A stretch of 64,000 nt of DNA from Streptomyces lacrimifluminis (GTDB lineage Bacteria; Actinomycetota; Actinomycetes; Streptomycetales; Streptomycetaceae). This document shows, one piece after another, positions 25,791 to 35,314 of this stretch. The notes beneath the pieces were generated by a model. That model did no database searches and was not told where the DNA came from. It saw only the letters and a list, made by a program, of their open reading frames with translations. A program made the position numbers and the translations under genes. Location: NCBI RefSeq assembly GCF_014646095.1, contig NZ_BMMU01000002.1, positions 62,001-126,000 on the forward strand. The letters are read 5' to 3'. Positions within the stretch are counted from its first letter, which is position 1. Each line of letters starts with the position of its first letter.

Positions 25791-25845
25791 CGCCCCTGAA
25801 AGGGGCGCGGGGAACTGCGCGACCAGCCACAGCGGGCCCGCAGCT
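25791..25845. repeat. Dispersed Streptomyces repeat, copy in transporter operon
   Basis: A CGCCCCT/AGGGGCG hairpin is followed by GCGGGGAACTGCGCGACCAG and CCACAGCGG. This unit is scattered through Streptomyces intergenic DNA (recognised from memory). It lies in the 99-bp gap between the second permease and the binding-protein gene and may attenuate or process the polycistronic message. A second copy in inverse orientation is at 30882-30942. Confidence 0.7.
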
Positions 25846-25855
25846 TGAGAACCGC

Positions 25856-26851
25856 CTATCCAGCGGCGCGTGCCGCCCTCGCCAACGAGACCTGCCGGGC
25901 AACCCGAGGGCCGAGCACGGAAAGCACCAGCAGGATGCCCGTGACGACAATCTGTGATTGAGCCGAAACATCCTGAAGGCTCATCACGTTCTGCAGCGCA
26001 CCGAGCAGGAAGACTCCCGCAATCGCACCGCCGAGCGTGCCCTTCCCCCCGTCGAAGTCGATCCCACCGAGCAACACGGCGGCGATGACGGAGAGTTCGA
26101 GCCCGGTCGCGTTGTCATAGCGGGCGCTGGCGTAGTGCAGCGCCCAGAAGATCCCGGTGAGGGAGGCCGTGAGACCGGTCACCGCGAACAGGATCAGCTT
26201 CTGCCGCTTGACCCGGAGGCCGGCGAAGCGGGCCGCCTCCTCGCTCGCTCCGATCGCGAACAGCGAGCGGCCGAACGGGGTGGCGTGCAGCACGACCACG
26301 GCGATCGCGAGCAGCACGAGGAAGGGCAGCAGGGCGTACGGGACGAAGGTGTCCCCGATGCGTCCGGCGGCGAAGTCCAGGTACTGGGTGGGGAAGTCGG
26401 TCACCGCGTCGGAGCCGAGCACGATCTGTGCGATGCCCCGGTAGGCGGCCATGGTGCCGATGGTGACGGCGAGGGAGGGCAGACCGAGCCGGGTGACGAG
26501 CAGCCCGTTGATCAGCCCGCAGACCACTCCGAGGAGCAGACAGATCGGGATGATCACCTCGATCGTCATGCCCTGGTTCCACAGGGCACCCATCACCGCA
26601 CCGGAGAGTCCCGCGGTGGAGGCGACGGACAGATCGATCTCGCCGGAGACGACGAGCAGGGTCATGGGCAGCGCGACGAGCGCGATCGGGAGGGTGTTGC
26701 CGATCAGGAAGGACAGGTTGAGCCCGTTGCCGAACCCGTCCACGAACCCGAAGGACAGCAGCAGGACGACGACGAGGAGGACACCGACTGCGGAATCCCA
26801 CCTTTTCAGGGAGGCCCCGCGGATGGCACGCGCGAGCGACGAGTCAGCCAT
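25856..26851 (-). CDS. Rhamnose ABC transporter permease (second)
   Basis: A 331-residue integral membrane permease of the ribose/rhamnose (BPD_transp_2) type. About eight to nine hydrophobic helices are visible, including VGVLLVVVLLLSFGFV, SFLIGNTLPIALVALPMTLLVVSGEIDLSVAS and VIPICLLLGVVCGLINGLLV. The characteristic GEIDLSVAS...G and LFAIGASEEAARFAGL segments (ATPase-coupling loop) are present. Its ATG overlaps the stop of the preceding permease gene by 8 bp, so the two are coupled and form the heterodimeric channel. Confidence 0.9.
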   Translation of the reverse strand: MADSSLARAIRGASLKRWDSAVGVLLVVVLLLSFGFVDGFGNGLNLSFLIGNTLPIALVALPMTLLVVSGEIDLSVASTAGLSGAVMGALWNQGMTIEVIIPICLLLGVVCGLINGLLVTRLGLPSLAVTIGTMAAYRGIAQIVLGSDAVTDFPTQYLDFAAGRIGDTFVPYALLPFLVLLAIAVVVLHATPFGRSLFAIGASEEAARFAGLRVKRQKLILFAVTGLTASLTGIFWALHYASARYDNATGLELSVIAAVLLGGIDFDGGKGTLGGAIAGVFLLGALQNVMSLQDVSAQSQIVVTGILLVLSVLGPRVARQVSLARAARAAG

Positions 26852-27884
26852 GGCGGGCGTTCCTCTTCTTCAGGGCGGACGCCACGCGCAGGGCGACGAT
26901 CCGGTCGACCGCGATGGCGAGGATGAGCAGGGTGCCGTTGATGGCCATCACCCACACCGAGCTGACGCCGAGGGCGGGCAGCACGCTGTTGATGGAGGTC
27001 AGCAGCAGGGCGCCGAGCGCCGCCCCGTAGACGCTGCCGGAGCCGCCGGTGAAGACGACACCGCCGACCACGACCGCGCTGACGACGGTGAGTTCGTACC
27101 CGTTGCCCGTGCTGGAGTCGACGTTGCCGAACCGCGCGAGGTAGAGCGCGCCGGCGAGTCCGGCGAGGGCGCCGCAGAAGGTGTACGCGGTGAGGATCCG
27201 CTTGCGTACGGGGATGCCGGCGAGCCGGGCGGCCTCGGGATTGGAGCCGAGCGCGTACAGCTCACGGCCGCTGCCGAAGTGCTTGAGGCAGTAAGCGGTG
27301 GCGACGAGTACGGCGAGCGCGATCAGCGCGAGGTACGGGACCGCCGAGATGCCGCCGGAGCCGAAGTCGACGAATCCGTCCGGGAGGTCGGCCGCCGTGA
27401 TCTGCCGGGAGCCGACCCAGATGGAGTCGATGCCGCGGATGATGTAGAGCGTGCCGAGGGTGACGACGAGGGCGGGTACCTGCCCGAAGCTGACGAGCAG
27501 TCCGTTCAGGAGCCCGAAGCCGATACCGAGGAGGACGGCCAGGACGACGGCCACGACGGGGTTCCCGCCGTCCTGGAGGTAGAGGCCTGCGGCGAAGGCG
27601 CTGATGCCGAGCGTGGAGCCGACCGACAGGTCGACGTTTCGGGTGATGACCACCAGCGACTGGCCGGTGGCGACCAGGACCAGGATCGTCGCGTTCAGCA
27701 GCAGGTCCTTGATGCCCTGCTCGGACAGGAACTCGCTGTTGCCGGCCTGGGTCACGGCGATCATCACCAGGAAGACGACCAGGATGGCGAGTTCGCGCAT
27801 CTTGAACACACGGTCCACCAGCCGGGTGCCGCTGGACTTGGGCACCTCCGCGGCGGGGGCGGGATTGGGAGCGGTCACCGTCAT
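26844..27884 (-). CDS. Rhamnose ABC transporter permease (first)
   Basis: A ~346-residue permease homologous to its neighbour. Key segments are [72 protein letters not shown] and [19 protein letters not shown] (coupling loop). The N-terminus is cytoplasmic and Pro/Ala-rich. The ATG at 27884 overlaps the stop of the ATPase gene (ATGA) and its 3' end overlaps the next permease, so ATPase and both permeases are translated as a coupled set. Confidence 0.9.
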   Translation of the reverse strand: MTVTAPNPAPAAEVPKSSGTRLVDRVFKMRELAILVVFLVMIAVTQAGNSEFLSEQGIKDLLLNATILVLVATGQSLVVITRNVDLSVGSTLGISAFAAGLYLQDGGNPVVAVVLAVLLGIGFGLLNGLLVSFGQVPALVVTLGTLYIIRGIDSIWVGSRQITAADLPDGFVDFGSGGISAVPYLALIALAVLVATAYCLKHFGSGRELYALGSNPEAARLAGIPVRKRILTAYTFCGALAGLAGALYLARFGNVDSSTGNGYELTVVSAVVVGGVVFTGGSGSVYGAALGALLLTSINSVLPALGVSSVWVMAINGTLLILAIAVDRIVALRVASALKKRNARHG

Positions 27885-29398
27885 GCGGCGGCCCTCCCGG
27901 TGGCTGCGGCCATCACCGTTTCCTCGGTTGCTTCGGAGCGCGGGATCTCGGCGGCGAGGCGGCCCTCGTGCATCACGAGCACGCGGTCGGCCATACCGAG
28001 GATCTCGGGCAGGTCGGAGGAGATCATCAGCACGGCCACACCGTCGGCGGCCAGCTCGCTGAGCAGGCGGTGCACCTCGGCCTTGGTGCCGACGTCGATG
28101 CCGCGGGTGGGCTCGTCGACGATCAGCACCCTGGGGCCGGTGGCGAGCCACTTGGCCAGGACGACCTTCTGCTGGTTGCCGCCGGACAGCGTGTTGACGG
28201 TGTCGGCGATGCGGGCGTACTTCACCTGGAGCCTGACGGCCCAGTCGAGGGAGCGGCTGCGCTCGGCGCCCCGGTCCATGAGTCCGGCCCTGACGGTCGT
28301 CCGCAGGCCGGTGAGGCCGATGTTCCGCTCGATGGACATGTCCATCACCAGGCCCTGGGCGCGCCGGTCCTCGGGGACGAGGGCGAGCCCGGCGGCCATG
28401 GCCGTGGAGGGGGCACCGTTGGTCAGGAGCGTGCCGTCCACCTCGACCTCGCCGGCGTCCCAGCGGTCGATGCCGAAGACGGCCCGGGCCACCTCGGTAC
28501 GGCCGGCGCCGACGAGTCCGGCGAGGCCGACGATCTCGCCGTGCCGGACCTCGAAGGAGACGTCGGTGAAGACGCCCTCGCGGGTCAGCCGGCGGACGCT
28601 GAGCGCGACCTCGCCGGCTTCCACGTCCTGCTTCGGGTAGAGCTCGTCGAGATCGCGGCCGACCATCCGGCGTACGAGATCGTCCTCCGTCATGCCCTCC
28701 AGCGGCTCGCTGGCGATCCAGGCACCGTCACGGAGGGTCGTCACCTGCCGGCAGATCTGGAAGATCTCCTCCAGCCGGTGCGAGATGAACAGCACGGCGG
28801 CGCCCTGTTCACGCAGGGTGCGGACGACACCGAAGAGACGGGCGACCTCGCTGCCGGTGAGGGCCGCGGTCGGCTCGTCCATGATCAGGACGCGGGCGTC
28901 GAAGGAGAGCGCCTTGGCGATCTCGACGATCTGCTGGTCCGCGATGGACAGGCCGCGGGCGGGGCGGTCGGGGTCGAGTTCGACGCCGAGTCGCCGCATC
29001 AGGGCGGCGGTCGCCGAGTGGGTGGCCTTGTGGTCGATCCGGCCGAGGGCGCGCCGGGGCTGGCGGCCCATGAAGATGTTCTCGGCGATCGACAGGTCCG
29101 GGAAGAGCGTGGGCTCCTGGTAGATCACGGCGATACCCGCGTCGCGGGCGTCGCCGGGACCGTGGAAGACGACGGGCGCGCCGTCGAGCAGCACCTGGCC
29201 CGCGTCAGGTCGGTGCACCCCGGCGAGCGTCTTGATCAGGGTCGACTTACCGGCGCCGTTCTCACCGGCGAGTGCGTGCACTTCGCCGGGATACAGCTCC
29301 ATGGAGACGTCCCGCAGGGCACGCACCGCACCGAAGGACTTCGAGATGTCCTTGAGTGCCAGCACAGGGGCCGGCCCCGGGTCGGACGGGTGGGTCAT
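27881..29398 (-). CDS. rhaT: Rhamnose ABC transporter ATPase (two ATP-binding domains)
   Basis: A 505-residue tandem ATPase of the carbohydrate (RbsA/MglA) type. The first domain has Walker [10 protein letters not shown], signature LSIADQQ and Walker [12 protein letters not shown]. The second has a degenerate Walker A (GLVGAGRTE), signature LSGGNQQK and Walker [13 protein letters not shown]. This asymmetry is normal for the class. It is the first gene of the minus-strand import operon. Its promoter is predicted at 29469-29498, with a LacI-type operator between that promoter and the start. Confidence 0.9.
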   Translation of the reverse strand: MTHPSDPGPAPVLALKDISKSFGAVRALRDVSMELYPGEVHALAGENGAGKSTLIKTLAGVHRPDAGQVLLDGAPVVFHGPGDARDAGIAVIYQEPTLFPDLSIAENIFMGRQPRRALGRIDHKATHSATAALMRRLGVELDPDRPARGLSIADQQIVEIAKALSFDARVLIMDEPTAALTGSEVARLFGVVRTLREQGAAVLFISHRLEEIFQICRQVTTLRDGAWIASEPLEGMTEDDLVRRMVGRDLDELYPKQDVEAGEVALSVRRLTREGVFTDVSFEVRHGEIVGLAGLVGAGRTEVARAVFGIDRWDAGEVEVDGTLLTNGAPSTAMAAGLALVPEDRRAQGLVMDMSIERNIGLTGLRTTVRAGLMDRGAERSRSLDWAVRLQVKYARIADTVNTLSGGNQQKVVLAKWLATGPRVLIVDEPTRGIDVGTKAEVHRLLSELAADGVAVLMISSDLPEILGMADRVLVMHEGRLAAEIPRSEATEETVMAAATGRAAA

Positions 29399-29442
29399 GA
29401 GGGCTCCTCGACGACGCCGGTGGGACTGGCCTCACGACGTCG

Positions 29443-29498
29443 TGAAAGGTTTCAACTGGGTTGCCGGGACGTTAGACACGGCAGCCATGGCACGTCAA
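29443..29498 (-). promoter_or_regulatory. Import-operon promoter with LacI-type operator
   Basis: On the minus strand, TTGACG (29493-29498) and TAACGT (29469-29474) are separated by 18 bp. The palindrome TGAAAGGTTTCA (29443-29454) lies just downstream of the expected start point, a position suited to repression by the LacI protein. Confidence 0.65.
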
Positions 29499-29572
29499 TG
29501 GGTCCGTGTCGAAATTCTTTCGATAATTGAAGGTCACAGGCAAGTCACGGCAGCCCGAATCAGCCGGAGGGC

Positions 29573-29620
29573 TTGACACCCCTCCGGGGGGCTCATAGCT
29601 TCCCGTTCTGAATCGTTTCA
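29573..29620 (+). promoter_or_regulatory. Catabolic-operon promoter with LacI-type operator
   Basis: TTGACA (29573-29578) and a -10-like TAGCTT (29596-29601) with 17-bp spacing precede the palindrome TGAATCGTTTCA (29609-29620), one mismatch from its partner's half-sites. The arrangement mirrors the divergent import promoter. A CCTCCGGGGGG hairpin sits in the spacer. Confidence 0.65.
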
Positions 29621-29686
29621 TCAGATCGTCGTTCCGCGTGCTGATTCCCAGCAGTCGTTCCGACCCGATGTCACAGGAGTCCTGAA

Positions 29687-30847
29687 GTGACCGAGCTCAG
29701 CGCGGTGAAGGCCGCTCTCAAGGCCCAGGCCATCGAAACGCCGTCGTGGGCGTACGGGAACTCGGGGACCCGTTTCAAGGTGTTCGCCCAGCCCGGCGTC
29801 CCGCGCGACCCCTTCGAGAAGCTGGACGACGCCGCCCAGGTGCACGCCTTCACCGGTGTGGCCCCCACCGTGGCCCTGCACATTCCGTGGGACAGGGTCG
29901 AGGACTATTCCGCCCTTGCCAAGTACGCCGAGGAGCGCGGCCTGAAGCTGGGCGCGATCAACTCGAACACCTTCCAGGACGACGACTACAAGCTCGGCAG
30001 CATCTGCCACCCGGACGCGGTGGTGCGGCGCAAGGCGCTCCGCCATCTGCTCGAATGCGTCGACATCATGGACGCCACCGGGTCCAAGGACCTCAAGCTG
30101 TGGTTCGCCGACGGGACGAACTACCCCGGCCAGGACGACATCCGTGAGCGGCAGGACCGGCTCTCCGAGGCGCTGGCCGCGGTGTACGAGCGGCTCGGCG
30201 ACGACCAGCGGATGCTCCTCGAGTACAAGTTCTTCGAGCCGGCCTTCTACGCGACCGACGTCCCGGACTGGGGCACGGCGTACGCGCACTGCCTCAAGCT
30301 CGGCCCGAAGGCGCAGGTCGTGGTCGACACCGGGCACCACGCGCCCGGGACCAACATCGAGTTCATCGTCGCGACGCTGCTGCGCGAGGGGAAGCTCGGC
30401 GCGTTCGACTTCAACTCGCGGTTCTACGCGGACGACGACCTGATGGTCGGCTCGGCGGACCCGTTCCAGCTGTTCCGGATCATGTACGAGGTGATCCGGG
30501 GCGGGGGGTTCGTGCCCGAGGTCGCGTTCATGCTGGACCAGTGCCACAACATCGAGGCGAAGATTCCGGCGATCATCCGGTCGGTGATGAACGTTCAGGA
30601 GGCGACGGCCAAGGCGCTCCTTGTCGATGCGTCGGCGTTGGGTGCTGCTCAGCGGGCCGGGGATGTGCTGACCGCCAACGCGGTGCTGATGGACGCGTAC
30701 AACACGGATGTCCGGCCGTTGCTGGTGGAGGTCCGGGAGGAGCTGGGGTTGGACGGGGACCCGATCGCTGCGTATGCCCGGTCCGGGTGGGGGGCGAAGA
30801 TCGCTGCGGAGCGGGTTGGTGGGGAGCAGGCGGGGTGGGGAGCCTAG
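29687..30847 (+). CDS. rhaI: L-rhamnose isomerase
   Basis: A 386-residue TIM-barrel isomerase converting L-rhamnose to L-rhamnulose, of the RhaI type found in Rhizobium and actinomycetes rather than the enteric RhaA type. Visible metal and substrate-site segments are VALHIPWDRVEDY, LKLGAINSNTFQDDDYKLGSICHPD, LLEYKFFEPAFYATDVPDWGT, VVVDTGHHAPGTNIEF and FDFNSRFYADDDLMVGSADPFQLF. The GTG at 29687 follows AGGAG. It is the first gene of the plus-strand catabolic arm. Confidence 0.93.
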   Translation: MTELSAVKAALKAQAIETPSWAYGNSGTRFKVFAQPGVPRDPFEKLDDAAQVHAFTGVAPTVALHIPWDRVEDYSALAKYAEERGLKLGAINSNTFQDDDYKLGSICHPDAVVRRKALRHLLECVDIMDATGSKDLKLWFADGTNYPGQDDIRERQDRLSEALAAVYERLGDDQRMLLEYKFFEPAFYATDVPDWGTAYAHCLKLGPKAQVVVDTGHHAPGTNIEFIVATLLREGKLGAFDFNSRFYADDDLMVGSADPFQLFRIMYEVIRGGGFVPEVAFMLDQCHNIEAKIPAIIRSVMNVQEATAKALLVDASALGAAQRAGDVLTANAVLMDAYNTDVRPLLVEVREELGLDGDPIAAYARSGWGAKIAAERVGGEQAGWGA

Positions 30848-30881
30848 GTTCTGGGTCTCGTCTGCCTGGTTCGGTTCGTCG

Positions 30882-30942
30882 CAGGCTCTCCGTCGTCTGT
30901 GGTTGCTCGCGCAGTTGCCCGCGCCCTTATAGGGGCGCTCCT
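30882..30942. repeat. Dispersed Streptomyces repeat, inverse-oriented copy
   Basis: Read on the minus strand it gives GCGCCCCT, AGGGCGCGGGCAACTGCGCGAG and CAACCACAGACGAC, matching the copy at 25791-25845. It lies in the rhaI-rhaD gap. The CGCCC/GGGCG hairpin could lower read-through into rhaD. Confidence 0.65.
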
Positions 30943-30983
30943 CTCGTCCCCAGTTCAATCGTCACGTAAGGACTCGTCACGTC

Positions 30984-33023
30984 ATGGCTATCCATCCTGA
31001 AGCCGCTGCCCTCATCGCTCGGTCTCGTCGGCTTGGTGCTGACCCCCGTAATACGAACTACGCGGGTGGAAATACGTCCGCGAAGGGGACCGACATCGAT
31101 CCCGTCACCGGTGGTGATGTCGAGCTGATGTGGGTCAAGGGGTCCGGGGGTGACCTGGGCACCCTGACCGAGGGTGGGCTGGCCGTGCTGCGGCTGGACC
31201 GGCTGCACGCGCTCAAGGGGGTCTATCCGGGCGTCGAGCGCGAGGACGAGATGGTCGCCGCCTTCGACTACTGCCTGCACGGCAAGGGCGGGGCGGCGCC
31301 GTCCATCGACACCGCGATGCACGGGCTCGTCGACGCCGCGCACGTTGATCACCTCCACCCCGACTCCGGTATCGCGCTCGCCTGCGCCGCCGACGGGGAG
31401 AAGCTGACCGCCGAGTGTTTCGGGGACAGCGTGGTGTGGGTGCCGTGGCGGCGCCCCGGATTCCAGCTCGGCCTGGACATCGCCGCCGTGAAGGCCGCCA
31501 ATCCGCAGGCCGTCGGCTGCGTCCTCGGCGGGCACGGCATCACCGCCTGGGGCGACACTGCCGAGGCGTGCGAGAAGAACTCGCTGCACATCATCCGTAC
31601 CGCCGAGGCGTTCCTCGCCGAGCGTGGGAAGGCCGAGCCGTTCGGTCCGGTGATCGAGGGCTACGCGGCCCTCGCGCCCGAGGAGCGGCGTGAACGTGCC
31701 GCCGCGCTCGCCCCGTACGTGCGGGCCATCGCCTCGCAGGACAAGCCGCAGGTCGGGCACTTCACCGACTCGGACGTCGTGCTGGACTTCGTGTCGCGCG
31801 GCGAGCACCCGCGCCTCGCCGCCCTCGGCACCTCCTGCCCGGACCACTTCCTGCGCACCAAGGTCAGGCCGCTCGTCCTCGACCTGCCGGCCGCCGCTCC
31901 CCTGGACGAGGCGATCGCACGGCTGAAGGAGCTGCACGCCGAGTACCGCGAGGAGTACGCGGCCTACTACGGGCGCAACGCGCTGCCCGACTCCCCCGCG
32001 ATGCGTGGCGCCGACCCGGCGATCGTGCTGATCCCGGGTGTGGGCATGTTCAGCTTCGGCAAGGACAAGCAGACCGCTCGGGTGGCCGGCGAGTTCTACG
32101 TCAACGCGATCAACGTGATGCACGGGGCCGAGGCGGTCTCGACGTACGCGCCGATCGAGGAGTCGGAGAAGTTCCGGATCGAGTACTGGGCACTGGAGGA
32201 GGCGAAGCTCCAGCGGATGCCCAAGCCCAAGGCGCTGGCCACTCGGGTCGCTCTCGTCACCGGTGCCGGCAGCGGGATCGGTAGGGCCATCGCCGAGCGG
32301 CTGGTCGCCGAGGGTGCCTGTGTCGTCGTCGCCGACCTCAACGCCGAGAACGCCCAGGCTGTGGCGGAGGAGCTGGGCGGGGCCGACAAGGCCGTCGCCG
32401 TCACTGTCGATGTCACGAGCGAGGAGCAGATCGCCGAGGCGTTCCGGGCCGCCGTGCTGGCCTTCGGCGGGGTGGACCTCGTCGTCAACAACGCCGGGAT
32501 CTCCATCTCCAAGCCGCTGCTGGAGACCTCGGCCCGCGACTGGGACCTGCAGCACGACATCATGGCGCGTGGGTCGTTCCTCGTCTCGCGCGAGGCGGCG
32601 CGGTTGATGATCGCGCAGGAGCTCGGCGGCGACATCATCTACATCGCCTCCAAGAACGCCGTCTTCGCCGGACCGAACAACATCGCCTACTCCGCCACCA
32701 AGGCCGACCAGGCGCACCAGGTGCGGCTGCTCGCCGCCGAACTGGGCGAGCACGGCATCCGGGTCAACGGCATCAACCCCGACGGCGTGGTGCGCGGCTC
32801 CGGGATCTTCGCCGGCGGGTGGGGCGCGCAGCGTGCGGCCACGTACGGCATCGAGGAGGAGAAGCTCGGCGAGTTCTACGCGCAGCGGACCATCCTCAAG
32901 CGCGAGGTGCTGCCCGCGCACGTCGCCAACGCCGTCTTCGCGCTCACCGGCGGCGAGCTCACGCACACCACCGGACTGCACGTGCCGGTCGACGCCGGCG
33001 TCGCCGCCGCCTTCCTGCGATGA
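30984..33023 (+). CDS. rhaD: Bifunctional rhamnulose-1-phosphate aldolase / lactaldehyde dehydrogenase
   Basis: A 679-residue fusion. Residues ~1-410 are a class II (adducin-type) aldolase with the zinc-site segment AAHVDHLHPDSGIAL and GGHGITAWGDT. It splits L-rhamnulose-1-phosphate into DHAP and L-lactaldehyde. Residues ~420-679 are a short-chain dehydrogenase: VALVTGAGSGIGRAIAERL, NNAGIS, active-site Y in IAYSATKADQAHQ, and PDGVVRGSGIF. The dehydrogenase should oxidise L-lactaldehyde to L-lactate. This architecture is the known RhaEW/RhaD fusion of Gram-positives. Its stop overlaps the start of rhaB (ATGA). Confidence 0.93.
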   Translation: MAIHPEAAALIARSRRLGADPRNTNYAGGNTSAKGTDIDPVTGGDVELMWVKGSGGDLGTLTEGGLAVLRLDRLHALKGVYPGVEREDEMVAAFDYCLHGKGGAAPSIDTAMHGLVDAAHVDHLHPDSGIALACAADGEKLTAECFGDSVVWVPWRRPGFQLGLDIAAVKAANPQAVGCVLGGHGITAWGDTAEACEKNSLHIIRTAEAFLAERGKAEPFGPVIEGYAALAPEERRERAAALAPYVRAIASQDKPQVGHFTDSDVVLDFVSRGEHPRLAALGTSCPDHFLRTKVRPLVLDLPAAAPLDEAIARLKELHAEYREEYAAYYGRNALPDSPAMRGADPAIVLIPGVGMFSFGKDKQTARVAGEFYVNAINVMHGAEAVSTYAPIEESEKFRIEYWALEEAKLQRMPKPKALATRVALVTGAGSGIGRAIAERLVAEGACVVVADLNAENAQAVAEELGGADKAVAVTVDVTSEEQIAEAFRAAVLAFGGVDLVVNNAGISISKPLLETSARDWDLQHDIMARGSFLVSREAARLMIAQELGGDIIYIASKNAVFAGPNNIAYSATKADQAHQVRLLAAELGEHGIRVNGINPDGVVRGSGIFAGGWGAQRAATYGIEEEKLGEFYAQRTILKREVLPAHVANAVFALTGGELTHTTGLHVPVDAGVAAAFLR

Positions 33024-34486
33024 CCCGGTCCGTGAAGGTGTACGCCGCGGTCGACCTCGGCGCGTCCAGTGGGCGCGTCATGGTCGGCCGGGTCGGGCCC
33101 GACACGCTGGAGCTGGCCGAGGCGCACCGGTTCGTGAACCGGCCCGTGCGGGTGCCCGAGGGGCTGCGCTGGGACGTGCTCGCGCTGTACGGGGGCGTGC
33201 TCGACGGGCTGCGGGCCGCCGGTGCCCACTGCGGTGGCGAACTCGACTCCGTCGGCATCGACAGCTGGGCCGTGGACTACGGCCTGCTGGATGCCGACGG
33301 CGCCCTGCTGGGCAACCCGGTGCACTACCGCGACGCCCGCACCGAGGGTGTCGCGGAGAAGGTGTGGGCGTCCGTCCCGGCCGCCGAGCTGTACGCGGCG
33401 ACCGGGTTGCAGTACGCGCCCTTCAACACCCTCTACCAGCTGACCGCGGCCCGCGAGACCCGGCAACTGGCCTCCGCCGAACGGCTGTTGCTCATCCCCG
33501 ACCTGCTGACCTACTGGCTGACGGGCGAGGCCGGCACCGAGCTGACCAACGCCTCCACCACCCAGCTGATCGACCCCCGCACCCGCGGCTGGGCCCATGA
33601 GATCGCGCGGAGACTGGACATCGACCTCGGGCTGTTCGCGCCGCTGCGCCGGCCCGGTGATCCGGCGGGTGTGCTGCGGGCCGAGGTGCTGGAGGAGACC
33701 GGGCTCACCGGCCCGGTGCCGGTGACCACGGTCGGGTCGCACGACACCGCCTCCGCGGTGGCGGCCGTTCCGGCCGTGGACGAGCGGTTCGCCTACATCT
33801 GCACCGGCACCTGGTCCCTGGCCGGGCTGGAGCTGGACGCGCCCGTCCTCTCCGAGGAGAGCCGGGCCGCCAACTTCACCAATGAGCTGGGGCTCGACGG
33901 CACGGTCCGCTATCTGCGCAACATCATGGGGCTGTGGCTGCTCCAGGAGTGCGTACGGGCCTGGGGCAACCCCGACCTGGGCACGCTGCTGCGGGCGGCG
34001 GGCGAGGCGCCGGGGCTGCGGTCCGTGGTGGACGCGGGGGACGCGGCGTTCCTGGCGCCCGGGCGGATGCCGGAGCGGATCGCCGAGGCCTGCCGGGTCT
34101 CCGGGCAGCCGGTGCCCGAGACTCCGGGCGAGATCACCCGCTGCATCCTCGACTCCCTCGCTCTCGCGCATCGGCGGGCGGTGGCGGACGCCCAGCGGCT
34201 CGCCGGGCATCCCGTCGACGCCGTGCACATCGTGGGGGGCGGGACGCGTAACGCGCTGCTGTGCCAACTAACCGCCGATGCCTGTGGGTTGCCGGTGGTG
34301 GCGGGTCCGGCGGAGGCCGCCGCGCTCGGCAACGTCCTCGTCCAGGCGAGGGCCCACGGACTGGTGGGCGACCGTACGGACATGCGCCGGCTGCTCGCCC
34401 GTACCCAGCCGCTGACCCGCTACGAGCCGTCCGGCGACCCGGCGGCCTGGCGCGCGGCTGAGACCCGGCTCACCGAAGCCCGGTGA
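33020..34486 (+). CDS. rhaB: Rhamnulokinase
   Basis: A ~488-residue FGGY carbohydrate kinase phosphorylating L-rhamnulose at C1. It shows the N-terminal phosphate motif YAAVDLGASSGRVMVGRV, GIDSWAVDYGLLD, the substrate helix EGVAEKVWASVPAAELYAATGLQYAPFNTLYQL, GSHDTASAVAAVPA, CTGTWSLAG and the FGGY C-terminal signature VHIVGGGTRNALLCQLTADACGLPV. The ATG at 33020 overlaps the rhaD stop. It is placed after the aldolase in the catabolic operon. Confidence 0.93.
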   Translation: MTRSVKVYAAVDLGASSGRVMVGRVGPDTLELAEAHRFVNRPVRVPEGLRWDVLALYGGVLDGLRAAGAHCGGELDSVGIDSWAVDYGLLDADGALLGNPVHYRDARTEGVAEKVWASVPAAELYAATGLQYAPFNTLYQLTAARETRQLASAERLLLIPDLLTYWLTGEAGTELTNASTTQLIDPRTRGWAHEIARRLDIDLGLFAPLRRPGDPAGVLRAEVLEETGLTGPVPVTTVGSHDTASAVAAVPAVDERFAYICTGTWSLAGLELDAPVLSEESRAANFTNELGLDGTVRYLRNIMGLWLLQECVRAWGNPDLGTLLRAAGEAPGLRSVVDAGDAAFLAPGRMPERIAEACRVSGQPVPETPGEITRCILDSLALAHRRAVADAQRLAGHPVDAVHIVGGGTRNALLCQLTADACGLPVVAGPAEAAALGNVLVQARAHGLVGDRTDMRRLLARTQPLTRYEPSGDPAAWRAAETRLTEAR

Positions 34487-34558
34487 GCCGGGGGCTCCCC
34501 CACCACGTGACCTCCGGGTACTCTGCATTCATCCGATGACCGACCACGAGGAGCCGCG

Positions 34559-35314
34559 ATGCGTGTCGCCCTGTTCCTGACCTGTGTCAACGACACGCTC
34601 TATCCGGACACGGGCCGCGCCGTGGTGAAACTGCTGACCAGGCTGGGCGTCGACGTCGACTTCCCGATGGCTCAGACCTGCTGCGGACAGGCGCACTACA
34701 ACACCGGGTACCGGCACGAGGCCGAGCCGCTCGCCCGTCATTTCTCCGATGTATTCGCGGGGTACGAGGCGATCGTCACACCCTCCGGGTCGTGCGGCGC
34801 GATGGTGCGGGAGCTGTATCCCCGGATGGGTGAGCGGGCCCGGGCCGAGGGGCGCGGGGACGGGCTCGCCGCCACACTGGCGCCCGTGGTCCCGAAGACG
34901 TACGAGCTGACGGAGTTCCTGGTGGACGTGCTGGGGGTGACGGACGTGGGCGCCTACTACCCGCACACCGTCACCTACCACCCGACCTGCCACGGGCTGC
35001 GCGGCCTCGGGCTGGCCGACCGGCCGTTCAAGCTGCTCCAGGCCGTCAAGGGGCTGGAGCTGCGCGAGCTGCCCGGGGCCGACGAGTGCTGTGGCTTCGG
35101 CGGCACGTTCGCGCTGAAGAACTCCGATGTTTCGGCGGCGATGGGCACCGACAAGGTGCGCAACGCCGAGTCGACGGGGGCGGAGGTGCTGTGCGCCGCC
35201 GACAACTCGTGTCTCATGCACATCGGCGGGACCATGACCCGGCTGAGCACCGGAATGCGGCCGGTGCACATCGCGGAGATCCTGGCGAGCACGGAAGAGG
35301 AGCCGAGCGTATGA
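34559..35314 (+). CDS. lutA: L-lactate utilisation protein A (LutA)
   Basis: A 251-residue CCG-domain oxidoreductase subunit. Two cysteine-rich motifs are visible: AQTCCGQAHYNTG with a following GSCGAM, and HPTCHGLRG with DECCGFGGTFALK. These bind an iron-sulfur cluster, as in heterodisulfide reductase B. With LutB and LutC it oxidises L-lactate to pyruvate. It begins 72 bp after rhaB, so rhamnose-derived lactate can be consumed by the same transcript. The stop overlaps the lutB ATG. Confidence 0.92.
   Translation: MRVALFLTCVNDTLYPDTGRAVVKLLTRLGVDVDFPMAQTCCGQAHYNTGYRHEAEPLARHFSDVFAGYEAIVTPSGSCGAMVRELYPRMGERARAEGRGDGLAATLAPVVPKTYELTEFLVDVLGVTDVGAYYPHTVTYHPTCHGLRGLGLADRPFKLLQAVKGLELRELPGADECCGFGGTFALKNSDVSAAMGTDKVRNAESTGAEVLCAADNSCLMHIGGTMTRLSTGMRPVHIAEILASTEEEPSV

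Noticed and set aside
29399..29686. Riboswitch or long structured leader before rhaI
   Set aside because: The region is explained by two promoters and two LacI operators; only a short GC hairpin was seen.
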